The notes under the pieces are model-generated. The model made no database searches, was not told the origin of the DNA, and saw only the letters and a list, made by a program, of their open reading frames with translations. 64,000 nucleotides of DNA from an uncultured Bacteroides sp. (GTDB lineage Bacteria > Bacteroidota > Bacteroidia > Bacteroidales > Bacteroidaceae), in NCBI RefSeq assembly GCF_963676325.1, contig NZ_OY781099.1:3906001-3970000 (forward strand). Reading direction: 5' to 3'. Position numbers and translations under genes: made by a program. Positions 36,381 to 44,566 of this stretch are shown piece after piece; position 1 is the first letter of the stretch; each line of letters opens with the position of its first letter.

Positions 36381-36623
36381 ATGAAAATCATTGACGGCAT
36401 TATAAACATTCTGCAAGTAGTGCTCCCTTTTCTGAAAAAGAAGGATGCCAAGCAAGTGCAGGAGTTCACCGACCTGGTAAAAAACCAGTTCGACTACCTG
36501 ATGGAGCAACTCACAAAGTTTGAAACGGATTACTTTGAGCTATCCGAAAAGGTGCGCCAGATGTATCAGGAGATGATTACGCTCAACGCTCAGCTAAAGA
36601 ACTATTTGTGTTATTGGGTGTAA
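36381..36623 (+). CDS. Small helical protein of unknown function
   Basis: 80 residues, predicted almost all helical: a hydrophobic start (MKIIDGIINILQVVLPFLKKK) then heptad-like segments (VQEFTDLVKNQFDYLMEQLTKFETDYFELSEKVRQMYQEMITLNAQL). No known motif recognised. It sits 82 bp after the HU-like gene on the same strand and is probably co-transcribed. The coiled-coil nature suggests an oligomeric partner protein; its position matches where Bacteroides HU islands carry short accessory proteins. Confidence 0.6.
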   Translation: MKIIDGIINILQVVLPFLKKKDAKQVQEFTDLVKNQFDYLMEQLTKFETDYFELSEKVRQMYQEMITLNAQLKNYLCYWV

Positions 36624-36777
36624 TGCTAAAAAGTATCTAAAGTACTAATAAACAGCAACTAAACTACTATAATGATCTTTTAAATAAAAAATAACCTATC
36701 ATTGTAGACTAAATTATTAATCTATTGATATAGGATTGCGGTTATAGTTGATAAGAATCAAACACCCAACAAAAATA

Positions 36778-36841
36778 CATCAAAAACCATCACTTTTACA
36801 TCAAAAAACATCAAAAACTATCATTTTTTTGCCTACTTTTG
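36778..36841 (+). promoter_or_regulatory. CATCAAAAA operator-like cluster and -7 box in the prophage-side gap
   Basis: CATCAAAAA occurs at 36778, 36799 and 36809 (steps of 21 and 10 bp, on one helix face), just ahead of TACTTTTG (36834-36841). No plus-strand gene follows in the remaining AT-rich gap to 37279. Nothing else convincing is seen in 36624-37279 except the hairpin at 37206. Confidence 0.5.
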
Positions 36842-37205
36842 TACTGTTTTTTAAGCAAAAATACCCTAATAATTGTATATTTATTTACACATAATAGGTA
36901 AAAAACAGGGTATAAAAATATATCTGAAACTCCTTGATAATAAAGCTTTCAGCATATTTGTGTGTATATAATAAATATATATATTATATTACAGTATAAA
37001 AATGAAAAGTTTCAATTTTTTCAGTTCGTGCAAGGGAGAGAGGGGATGAGGTTCAGGAAGAAATCGTTACAAACATTATCACAACCCCCTAGTTATCAGC
37101 ACTTTACAAATCCAGCCAGATTAACCACATCTAAAGACCTTTGTATTCAATCAGTTAACAATTGATTCATTAATAAATTTATTTATTAAATAAGGTATAA
37201 ATAAT

Positions 37206-37236
37206 AAAGGTAGCAACTTGATTAAATTACTACCTT
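37206..37236 (-). terminator. Hairpin at the end of the lysis-type operon
   Basis: On the minus strand AAGGTAG...CTACCTT is followed by TATTATTTAT, 44 bp past the last minus-strand gene. Confidence 0.5.
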
Positions 37237-37279
37237 AACAAAACATTTGATTGAAAAATTAAAACAATGGAAAGTATTA

Positions 37280-37549
37280 TTATTCTTTGGTTAACTTGCT
37301 TGTTCCTGCTATTGCAACACATGCAGCGACTACATAACTAAGTGAACTAATTAAACCAGATGGCAAAGCTAATGAGGCTATTGAGTTGATACTAATGACA
37401 GCCAAAGCAGAACCACCAACCGACATTGCAAGCCTCTTTAATTGAATGAAGAATAAAGGTGAATCACTCTTATATCTATTCTTTATTGCAATGCTTATCA
37501 CAACTAATTGAATCATTAATCTATTAACTAAGTTCTTTATCTTGATCAT
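37280..37549 (-). CDS. Small membrane protein, holin candidate
   Basis: 89 residues. A basic N-terminal part (KIKNLVNRLMIQLVVISIAIKNRYK) is followed by two closely spaced hydrophobic segments (SVGGSALAVISINSIASLALP and LISSLSYVVAACVAIAGTS) and a short charged end. Size, two helices and location at the end of the late region next to a predicted cell-wall gene fit a class II holin. No holin family motif is recognised, so this is inference. Overlaps the DUF5675 gene by 4 bp, so the two are translationally coupled. Confidence 0.5.
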   Translation of the reverse strand: MIKIKNLVNRLMIQLVVISIAIKNRYKSDSPLFFIQLKRLAMSVGGSALAVISINSIASLALPSGLISSLSYVVAACVAIAGTSKLTKE

Positions 37550-37974
37550 ACTATTGATATATATATTCTTTCATTATTACTTTTTGCTTGTGTTAACTTA
37601 TCAGTCAATAAGTTTGCATAGATTCTACTATTAACTAATTGTCCTTTAATCTTATTAAGACCTACAAGAATACAACCTAAAGTATCAGCGGTTACATTAC
37701 CTGCGTGAATCCTCACACCATCAAATGCTGGCACATCAATTAATAACGGTAATAGTTTCTTAAAGTGATTTGAGTACGTTACATCAACTAAGTATTTACC
37801 AAATGGTATTGCAGTACTTCCATATATCTTTGTCTCACCATTATCAAACTTACCATCTTTATTTATATCTCTTGTTGTATCCTCTAAAGTATCACAATAA
37901 TATTCATTATCAATATATAACTTTCCTATTGTATAATCTTTGTTAAGATATATTCTTTCTAATTTTAATTCCAT
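37546..37974 (-). CDS. DUF5675 family protein, probable phage lysis-module enzyme
   Basis: 142 residues matching the DUF5675 pattern: LERIYLNKDYTIGKLYIDNEYYCDTLED, GETKIYGSTAIPFGKYLVDVTYS, LIDVPAFDGVRIHAGNVTADTLGCILVG. The HAGN-x-DTxGC segment, with adjacent His and Cys, is reminiscent of L,D-transpeptidase-like folds, and the family is frequent in Bacteroidetes phages near holins. A role in peptidoglycan modification at lysis is inferred, not proven. It overlaps the holin candidate by 4 bp and follows a 74-codon gene. Confidence 0.7.
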   Translation of the reverse strand: MELKLERIYLNKDYTIGKLYIDNEYYCDTLEDTTRDINKDGKFDNGETKIYGSTAIPFGKYLVDVTYSNHFKKLLPLLIDVPAFDGVRIHAGNVTADTLGCILVGLNKIKGQLVNSRIYANLLTDKLTQAKSNNERIYISIV

Positions 37975-37998
37975 ATTGATATATTATTAATGTATATA

Positions 37999-38223
37999 TT
38001 ATTTATTTAATTTCTTTTTCTTTGGTTCTTGTGGTTGTTCTGCTTCTGGCTCAGGATAACTAAAATCTGGTTGTGGTTGTTCTGCCATCAATTGATTATA
38101 TGATTGTTCCTGTATCTTACCGATTATATTAGATACTAATGAGAATTTCAATTCTGCAAGGGCTGATAATACAGTGTTAATTTCTTCAACATTTAAATTT
38201 AAATTCAATTCTTTACTTTCCAT
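37999..38223 (-). CDS. Small phage protein of unknown function
   Basis: 74 residues. The N-terminal half is helical (LNLNVEEINTVLSALAELKFSLVSNIIGKIQEQSYNQLM); the C-terminal half is a Pro/Glu/Gln-rich tail (QPQPDFSYPEPEAEQPQEPKKKK) that is probably disordered. No motif or membrane segment. It is third in the P10 operon between the coiled-coil membrane protein and DUF5675. The shape (helical oligomerisation part plus proline tail) resembles small structural or adaptor proteins of Bacteroidetes phages. Function unknown. Confidence 0.6.
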   Translation of the reverse strand: MESKELNLNLNVEEINTVLSALAELKFSLVSNIIGKIQEQSYNQLMAEQPQPDFSYPEPEAEQPQEPKKKKLNK

Positions 38224-38243
38224 TTTTATATATTTTTTATTAA

Positions 38244-38669
38244 TTATTTATTACATTCTTTATATTCTTTTTTGTCACATCTGAACTGACATGTAACGTT
38301 GTAACATGCATACTTTTTCATCTCAATTTGATAATCTGTAATTTGCTTTTTTAAAGCTTCAATCTGATCTTTTAATATATCTATTTGTATAATAAATTCA
38401 TCTAATTCTGATTCTTTATTATCTATAAGAGTCTGTAGTTTACTTACTTGCTTACTGAACCAATTAATCTGTGATTCATATACATTATTTGTTAACTCTT
38501 TTGTTTCAATCAGTTCTTTATTTACTTCTAAAGTTTCTTTATCTTTTTCATGCTTCTTATTGATAAAGTATTTAATGACCTTTTCAAGGTAGGGGAATAG
38601 CCATTTATTAGCTACAAACCACGTTGTTATTGATGATATAATTGTTATTATTGTTGCTGTTGTATTCAT
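38244..38669 (-). CDS. Membrane-anchored coiled-coil protein with Cys-rich end (lysis module)
   Basis: 141 residues. An N-terminal membrane helix (TATIITIISSITTWFVANKW), a long charged coiled coil (about residues 35-115) and a C-terminus with four Cys (YACYNVTCQFRCDKKEYKEC). First gene of the lysis-type operon, directly after the class B promoter at 38687-38718. Topology and position would suit an inner-membrane spanin-like or holin-accessory protein that spans the periplasm. No homology was recognised and the topology is inferred. Confidence 0.55.
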   Translation of the reverse strand: MNTTATIITIISSITTWFVANKWLFPYLEKVIKYFINKKHEKDKETLEVNKELIETKELTNNVYESQINWFSKQVSKLQTLIDNKESELDEFIIQIDILKDQIEALKKQITDYQIEMKKYACYNVTCQFRCDKKEYKECNK

Positions 38670-38686
38670 CTAATTATTTGCTTTTT

Positions 38687-38718
38687 GATATAATAATATG
38701 TAGTAATATAAGCAGACA
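38687..38718 (-). promoter_or_regulatory. Phage class B promoter P10 (lysis-type operon)
   Basis: Minus strand: TGTC, 13 bp, ACAT, then ATTATTATATC. It runs directly out of the terminator at 38723-38752 and lies 18 bp upstream of the gene starting at 38669. Confidence 0.65.
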
Positions 38719-38722
38719 TTAA

Positions 38723-38752
38723 TAAAAAAGCCCCTAAATAAATAGAGGCTTA
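38723..38752 (-). terminator. Terminator of the fibre operon
   Basis: Minus strand: AAGCCTCT...AGGGGCTTTTTT; its T-tract leads into promoter P10. It begins 4 bp after the stop at 38756. Confidence 0.8.
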
Positions 38753-38755
38753 TAA

Positions 38756-39748
38756 TTATAAATCAATAGGCATTGTATTAGTCACCGTTGTGGTTGGTAA
38801 ATCTTGCCAGCTGCTTGTTCCTGCTGGATGCCAATGCCAGTACACAGTTTGACCAACTGAAAACTGGTGATTTATCGCACTTGATGAAAAGTTAATTGCT
38901 CCATTTCCATTGTCTTCAGGTGTTCCACCGTTGCCTTTATTATCACTATATGCAATATCAACCGAACCACCAACAGGATTTAAAAAACCTGAATTGGTTG
39001 AACATTCAAGAAATACTGTATATATTCCATTAGCCTGAGTATCAGACATAATATCAATATTAGCACCGAAATAATAAGTACCAGAAATATAACTTGAAAA
39101 ACAATATACATTTGGATATACTATATTACTGTAAGGATTAACAGGTAATGTAATAGGGAATGTAATAGAATCATCACCAACCCATTTTCTTGATGGGGAA
39201 CTTAAATGTACAATTTTGAAATAAACCACACTACCAGGTGTTAGTGGAGCACCTCCATCGGGAGGATTGTTAACATTTATTGTAAAGTACCAGTTTGGAT
39301 ATGAGCCCAAATTATTACCTAAATTAACTGCAACGTGGCTAGTGTGTGTAAAGTCATTGATTCGATTAAAGTACACCGCAAAAGTATGATCTGTTGATGT
39401 TATATCAGTTCCGCCCATTGGTATAATCGGTAAATTAACGTAAATAGTACCATCAAATTGACTTAAAGTATTATCAAGATATGGTTCATCATTGCGGAAT
39501 GTAACAAAGTTATGATCATAACCTCTGAACACACCCAAGGGATAGCCAACTTTGCTTACACCTTGATTGATTACATTTCTTTCTGTCGGATTTTTTCCAA
39601 AGAATTTATCTTGTTCTAAATAGTCGGGGGAATTAAACCCGTACATATTCACTTTATCAGATAAACATAAAGTACTTACTTGATTACTAGCCTGTCCAAT
39701 TGTACTAGATACTAAACTAGTCGTTATTCCTGTATTTGGTAATATCAT
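38756..39748 (-). CDS. Phage virion-appendage protein (tail/fibre region)
   Basis: 330 residues. Starts LPNTGITTSLVSSTIGQASNQVSTLCLSDKVNMYGFNSPDYLEQDKF, a start style seen in Bacteroides phage appendage proteins, then beta-rich segments (VNLPIIPMGGTDITSTDHTFAVYF, VYFKIVHLSSPSRKW) and Gly/Asn-rich stretches. No enzymatic motif. It overlaps the tail-spike-like gene upstream by 4 bp, so is probably co-translated with it. Likely a fibre-tip or receptor-facing component; family and function remain uncertain. Confidence 0.6.
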   Translation of the reverse strand: MILPNTGITTSLVSSTIGQASNQVSTLCLSDKVNMYGFNSPDYLEQDKFFGKNPTERNVINQGVSKVGYPLGVFRGYDHNFVTFRNDEPYLDNTLSQFDGTIYVNLPIIPMGGTDITSTDHTFAVYFNRINDFTHTSHVAVNLGNNLGSYPNWYFTINVNNPPDGGAPLTPGSVVYFKIVHLSSPSRKWVGDDSITFPITLPVNPYSNIVYPNVYCFSSYISGTYYFGANIDIMSDTQANGIYTVFLECSTNSGFLNPVGGSVDIAYSDNKGNGGTPEDNGNGAINFSSSAINHQFSVGQTVYWHWHPAGTSSWQDLPTTTVTNTMPIDL

Positions 39749-41829
39749 TTTATTTTATTTTTTAATATATTTATTTCTTCTTGTTGTTCTTTAATTGCAC
39801 TGATTAAATAAGGAATTAACTTTATATAATCAATTGATTTATAATTAGCATATATAGGATGAACAATTTCAGGTAAAACTTTTTCAACCTCTTGTGCAAT
39901 TAGTCCTACATCAATAACATCTGTTTTATTTGAATTCAATTCTTTTGCGGTGCTATTCCAATTATAAGTTACAGGATTTAATTTATCAATTACTTCTAAA
40001 CCTGATTCAATAGGTTTAATGTTCTTTTTTAATCTCTTATCAGAAGCAGAATAAGCAGTTACTTCACCCGTTGCGGTAATATTAGAATTAACCATTACAC
40101 CTGTACAACTCAAGTTCATAACTTCAGTTCCACCATTACCGCAAGAATCAGTATTAAATAAAAATGCTAGTCGACTGTTTAAATTGGTTGTCGTTGATGC
40201 AATTGATTTAATAGTATTATATAATAGATTGGTACTAGTTCCATTCCACATACTATTCTGAAACATAATAGGATAACTATCTTTCTGCGTTGCTGTTGAA
40301 CTTGCATCGCCAATTCTAGCACAATTAAAAGCTCCTTGTGAATTTACATGTGTAGAATTAAGAAAAATATCATTACTAGAATAAAAATCTAATCTATTAG
40401 ATGCCTGAATACTAGACCAAGGAGCCATAATTAAATCATAAGTATCCTGACCATTATATTTTCTTGTATATTTAAGAATTTCAGAACCATTATTAGTTAT
40501 TTTAATAAAGTTGGCTCCATTAGTATTAATAGTGTTAGAACTATTTAATGCAAATCCAACAAATGAATTATTATCAACACTTGTAATAGTATTATTAATA
40601 GTTGGCGTTGTAATATTTATATTACTATCCTCAAGTGTTATCCTAGATTTAGTACCCCAAGCAGAACTATATTTGATTAAATTAATTGGACCAGTATTTG
40701 TGTAAATATCGTTATTACTGTTTTGTAAACATATATTTTTTTGAGTATACAATTCTCCATTGAATTTGGCAAAATCATCAACAGTTAATGTTCCTGCAAA
40801 TCTACCTGTACCACCAACATTTAAATTACCGCTATGTGATGCACTACCATCATCAGTAAAACTATGTGTCGTTGTAAATACAGGTGTAGAATCAGCACTT
40901 ACATTTTGAATATATAAACTAGAAACAGTCGGACCAGCTGTTGAATAAGAGGGTCTAAAATAATAATTTTTATGTACATATCCAGTGCCACCAAATTCTA
41001 CATTATGAGTACCTGTATTAATTGAACTTACATCATCAACAGTACTAAAGTTAAAAGCATTTGCTATTAACGTGCCATTAAATCTACCAGTACCAGCAAC
41101 ATCTAGTTTATAACCATCATCTGTATTTTTATTGATTAATAAATTACCACTGGCGGTTAATCTCATTTTTTCAACACCAAAAGTAGAACCATCAAATTGA
41201 TGCCCTGTTTTGAACACAATATCACTACTTGCTGCAATTGCAGAATCGCCACCTGTCCAGAATCCTATTTTTTGTGCACCTGTTTTACTCCACAAATAAC
41301 GATTACCAGATGTACCCTCAACGCTTAAAGATGAGCCATTAAAGTATCCATTGTTGGCAGTCCAATCTACATTAGATAAATTACTATTACCAGAATCCCA
41401 AAGTTTATACCAAGTAGTAGGATTTCCATTATTTCCATAATATATCTCATTACCACCAAAAACTAAATATCTTTGAAAATGATTACTATTCCAATTATCT
41501 CCTAAAACTAAACCGCTAACCCATCCTGTAGTTGGTGCATCTACTAAATTATTACCACTAAATATTGAACGACAAGGTATGTCATAAATTTTACCCGAAT
41601 AGTTTGAATTAATATCTGTAATTGTATTAGTTATTCCATAACCACTCAAAGTTGTTGGTTTACTCCCAATTTTAGACCAATCAAGTAAATTTACAACTGT
41701 TCCAGCACTATTTTTTGTATATAGTTTTTCACTACCTGAAAGTGTACAGATAGCCAATTCACCAGCGGTTATGCCTGTTGCGGCTGGTGCTGATGAATTA
41801 GTACTATTTTTTATTTTTAATTGTGACAT
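39745..41829 (-). CDS. Tail fibre protein with C-terminal S74 intramolecular chaperone
   Basis: 694 residues of Ser/Thr/Asn/Gly-rich beta repeats typical of trimeric fibres. Residues about 590-690 form a Peptidase_S74 chaperone domain: ASDKRLKKNIKPIESGLEVIDKLNPVTYNWN, then IDVGLIAQEVEKVLPEIV and a terminal coil LISAIKEQQEEINILKNK. S74 domains help the fibre trimerise and then cleave themselves with a Ser/Lys dyad (SDKRLKKNI). Start: SQLKIKNSTNSSAPAATGITAGELAIC, similar in style to the next fibre gene. Located in the fibre operon driven by P8. Confidence 0.85.
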   Translation of the reverse strand: MSQLKIKNSTNSSAPAATGITAGELAICTLSGSEKLYTKNSAGTVVNLLDWSKIGSKPTTLSGYGITNTITDINSNYSGKIYDIPCRSIFSGNNLVDAPTTGWVSGLVLGDNWNSNHFQRYLVFGGNEIYYGNNGNPTTWYKLWDSGNSNLSNVDWTANNGYFNGSSLSVEGTSGNRYLWSKTGAQKIGFWTGGDSAIAASSDIVFKTGHQFDGSTFGVEKMRLTASGNLLINKNTDDGYKLDVAGTGRFNGTLIANAFNFSTVDDVSSINTGTHNVEFGGTGYVHKNYYFRPSYSTAGPTVSSLYIQNVSADSTPVFTTTHSFTDDGSASHSGNLNVGGTGRFAGTLTVDDFAKFNGELYTQKNICLQNSNNDIYTNTGPINLIKYSSAWGTKSRITLEDSNINITTPTINNTITSVDNNSFVGFALNSSNTINTNGANFIKITNNGSEILKYTRKYNGQDTYDLIMAPWSSIQASNRLDFYSSNDIFLNSTHVNSQGAFNCARIGDASSTATQKDSYPIMFQNSMWNGTSTNLLYNTIKSIASTTTNLNSRLAFLFNTDSCGNGGTEVMNLSCTGVMVNSNITATGEVTAYSASDKRLKKNIKPIESGLEVIDKLNPVTYNWNSTAKELNSNKTDVIDVGLIAQEVEKVLPEIVHPIYANYKSIDYIKLIPYLISAIKEQQEEINILKNKIK

Positions 41830-41854
41830 ATTAATTTAATTAATCAATTATTTA

Positions 41855-44080
41855 TTACCAAGTACCGCAATCAATTGTATCGATTGACATTGCAATTGCA
41901 ACATTACCTGAACCATCAAAAGAACCACCTGTTGAACTTATACCAGTTCCGCTGATTGTTAAAGTTCTTGCTATTGCAAGCTTTGTGGTTGTTGCTGCAT
42001 TGCCTGTTACATCGCCCGCCAACACTGGTTTAGCTGTTGAATTGTCGGTGTTAACAAATATAATATGGTATTGTGTACCGTCATATTGAACCTCAACCAA
42101 ATCACCATCTGCCCAGCTTGCAGCACTAGTTAATGAACCATTGTAGTAAATATTTTTTGCTCCAGTTCCATTTATATTCAATGTTGCAGAAGCGCAAGCC
42201 TGATAGGTAAATTTAATTATTGCTTTTGCTCCACCCTCTAAAACAAAGTTAGAAAGAATAACATCTTTTTGAACTGTTGCAGCGGCGACTACACAAGTAC
42301 CAACCATTATTTGAGTTGCTTTACTTGATGTTGTTGCGTTCCCACTTAATGAAGCTGTTATTGTTCCAGCTGAGAAATTACCACTTGAATCTCTAGCTAC
42401 TACAGTACTAGCAGTATTGGCATTTGTCGCATTACTTGTAATTGTGTATGCTGTTCCCTCACCTGCTGCACCTGTAAGACTTAAACCTGTTCCAGATACT
42501 GCAACAGAACCAGCATAATTTCCAACTGTATGAGTTCCTAAAGTGATACTGTCATTTGAAATAGTTGTACCAATTGTAACATTACCACTGCCATCAAAAT
42601 TAACATTTCCATTTGTCACCCCAGTTAGTGCAATATTTCTTGGTGTTGCAAGTTTGGTTACTGTTGCTGCATTACCTGAGAGTGCACCCACAAAAGTTGG
42701 GGCTGTTACTGTAGATGTTACATTAAGTGTTGAACCTAAAGTTGCAGCACCAGTTACATTAAGTGTTGAGCCTAAAGTTGCAGTTGAACCAATTAAATTA
42801 CCACGGAAATTTGCGGCTTGAATATCACCTTGTGAACCTGAAAAAACCTCACCAGTGTTTACTGCATCAGGAATGAAAGTAAAATATCCTGTTGAATCAT
42901 CAAATCCAAAAAATCCTGTTTTTCCTGTTGTTGTATAGTAATTAAATTGTATACCTCTATCTTTATTATCATCACTTGTTGGTAATGTGTCACCGCCAAT
43001 TTGAAAAACAGGATCATCAATGGTTACAGTTGTTGAATTGATTGTCGTGGTAGAACCATTCAATGTTAGATTACCTGTAATTGCAAGGTTTCCAGATATT
43101 GTTCCACCTGCTGCGGGTAATGCGTCAGTAATTCCGTAACCTGCTAAGGTCGTTGGATTAGTTCCGCTTATTACTCTACCCTTTGAATCAGTTGTTACAG
43201 ACTTATATGTTCCAGCTGTTCCAACATTAGCCAGGGTAACAGCAATTGCAGTTGTTCCATTTCCTGTTGCATCACCTGAAAGTGTAACTGTTTGATTTCC
43301 TGTTAAATATTGATTATGTGTGTGGCCTGTTGCAACACCTTGTAAGGCTGCTTCTACTTGTGATTTATTTATACTTGTTAGAAAAGCAGAATCATTTGTT
43401 AATTGTGAAACTTTGGTTGGTATTGGAATTGTTACAGGCAAAGAACCATCATAATTTAATGTTGAATAGCCACTAAATGTTAATGAATTAGGATTTTTTC
43501 TTGCATCTGTTAATCTGCTGTCACCCTCAAGTACTGCTATAAGTCCTTTTGTTGCTGTAATTGTTGTACCAGCTTTACTTAATGAAGTTACTACATTTCC
43601 ACTCCCTACTGTTGATATTGAAGTAGCAGAACCACCCTCCAAAGTTGCAATTCTTGCTGTTGCTGAATTAACATTACTATTAATTGAATTAATTGTAAAA
43701 GCATTGAAAGTATTATCATAATCAGTATCGAGAAAAGCACCACCCAAGTCTGAACTGTCTAATACAGATGAGATTAAACCGCCACCGCCACCAGTACCAC
43801 CAGTAGCCGAACCAAATGCACTTAATTCCCCTGTTGAATATACATTTGCATCAATTTTTAAATTTCCATTTCCATCAACAGACAGTAAATCAACCCATTG
43901 TGGTTTATTAATTAAAACATCAAAGTCATTTAATCCAACAACTTCATTTGCATCATTTTTGATAAATATTTTTTCATTACCTTTTTTGTAATTAATATTT
44001 ATTTCACCATAATCTAAGCTTGCCGCCAGTGGTGCTGTTGTACCAGTTTTTGCAGCATTTTTAAATTTTACTTTTACCAT
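41855..44080 (-). CDS. Large repetitive tail fibre protein
   Basis: 741 residues. N-terminus VKVKFKNAAKTGTTAPLAASLDYGEININYKKGNEKIFIKND resembles that of the S74 fibre. The body has a glycine-run (TGGTGGGGG), the HTHNQY metal-binding motif of long-tail fibres, ATLGSTLNVTGAATLGSTLNVT duplications and GDATGN strings, all typical of trimeric beta-helical fibres. It ends in DTIDCGTW, closely matching the NLIDCGNW end of the next protein upstream. No chaperone domain. It is probably a shaft component of the host-recognition fibre. Confidence 0.78.
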   Translation of the reverse strand: MVKVKFKNAAKTGTTAPLAASLDYGEININYKKGNEKIFIKNDANEVVGLNDFDVLINKPQWVDLLSVDGNGNLKIDANVYSTGELSAFGSATGGTGGGGGLISSVLDSSDLGGAFLDTDYDNTFNAFTINSINSNVNSATARIATLEGGSATSISTVGSGNVVTSLSKAGTTITATKGLIAVLEGDSRLTDARKNPNSLTFSGYSTLNYDGSLPVTIPIPTKVSQLTNDSAFLTSINKSQVEAALQGVATGHTHNQYLTGNQTVTLSGDATGNGTTAIAVTLANVGTAGTYKSVTTDSKGRVISGTNPTTLAGYGITDALPAAGGTISGNLAITGNLTLNGSTTTINSTTVTIDDPVFQIGGDTLPTSDDNKDRGIQFNYYTTTGKTGFFGFDDSTGYFTFIPDAVNTGEVFSGSQGDIQAANFRGNLIGSTATLGSTLNVTGAATLGSTLNVTSTVTAPTFVGALSGNAATVTKLATPRNIALTGVTNGNVNFDGSGNVTIGTTISNDSITLGTHTVGNYAGSVAVSGTGLSLTGAAGEGTAYTITSNATNANTASTVVARDSSGNFSAGTITASLSGNATTSSKATQIMVGTCVVAAATVQKDVILSNFVLEGGAKAIIKFTYQACASATLNINGTGAKNIYYNGSLTSAASWADGDLVEVQYDGTQYHIIFVNTDNSTAKPVLAGDVTGNAATTTKLAIARTLTISGTGISSTGGSFDGSGNVAIAMSIDTIDCGTW

Positions 44081-44106
44081 TTTTTATATTTTTTATATTT
44101 TTATTA

Positions 44107-44472
44107 TTACCAATTGCCACAATCAATTAGATTACAATCTATATAACCATCAACAGTTAAATTACCAGAATTATCAATTGATGCAACATTTTTTGCTGTT
44201 CCCGATGTTGTATTATAATGCTGAAAAATCCAACCATTATTAGTATTACCAGTGCTGGATGAGATTAAATAATTAGCTGTTAAATCGGTTACACCGCCAT
44301 GTGTACCATTTATATTTGTATATTTTTTTGCAATTCCATTAATTATAATATCAGTTGATGTTGACAATGATAAATAAGATGGCACTGTATAAGTACCACC
44401 ACCGCCAGAACCTGTTGATAATGAACTAATTAATGTTCCTGTTTTATTTATGTTGCTGGTTATGAACTCCAT
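44107..44472 (-). CDS. Short fibre-like protein
   Basis: 121 residues from the ATG at 44472 (MEFITSNINKTGTLIS); an upstream in-frame start at 44544 lies inside the terminator and is unlikely. Gly/Ser/Thr-rich (STGSGGGGTY), a GVTDLTANYLISSSTGNTNNGWIFQHYNT segment like S74-type fibre heads, and a C-terminal NLTVDGYIDCNLIDCGNW shared with the large fibre. It is first in the fibre operon, directly after promoter P8. Probably an adaptor or alternate tip of the fibre. Confidence 0.6.
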   Translation of the reverse strand: MEFITSNINKTGTLISSLSTGSGGGGTYTVPSYLSLSTSTDIIINGIAKKYTNINGTHGGVTDLTANYLISSSTGNTNNGWIFQHYNTTSGTAKNVASIDNSGNLTVDGYIDCNLIDCGNW

Positions 44473-44482
44473 TGATTGATTA

Positions 44483-44515
44483 TTATATAATAATATGTTG
44501 CTCTTTCGAGACACA
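44483..44515 (-). promoter_or_regulatory. Phage class B promoter P8 (fibre operon)
   Basis: Minus strand: TGTG, 13 bp, ACAT, then ATTATTATATAA. It continues out of the T-tract of the terminator at 44515-44547. Confidence 0.7.
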
Positions 44516-44547
44516 AAAAAAAAGGTGATGAACTGAATCACCACCTT
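44515..44547 (-). terminator. Terminator of the tape-measure/hub operon
   Basis: Minus strand: GGTGGTGATTC...CATCACC followed by nine T residues that merge with promoter P8. Confidence 0.85.
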
Positions 44548-44566
44548 ATTATATAGAGTTAATTAT

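Noticed and set aside
36962..37165. Plus-strand 67-codon ORF in the gap before the prophage
   Set aside because: Low-complexity start, no family resemblance, no good promoter or start context; probably chance.
38756..44472. Diversity-generating retroelement targeting the fibre genes
   Set aside because: No reverse transcriptase or template repeat could be seen in the window.
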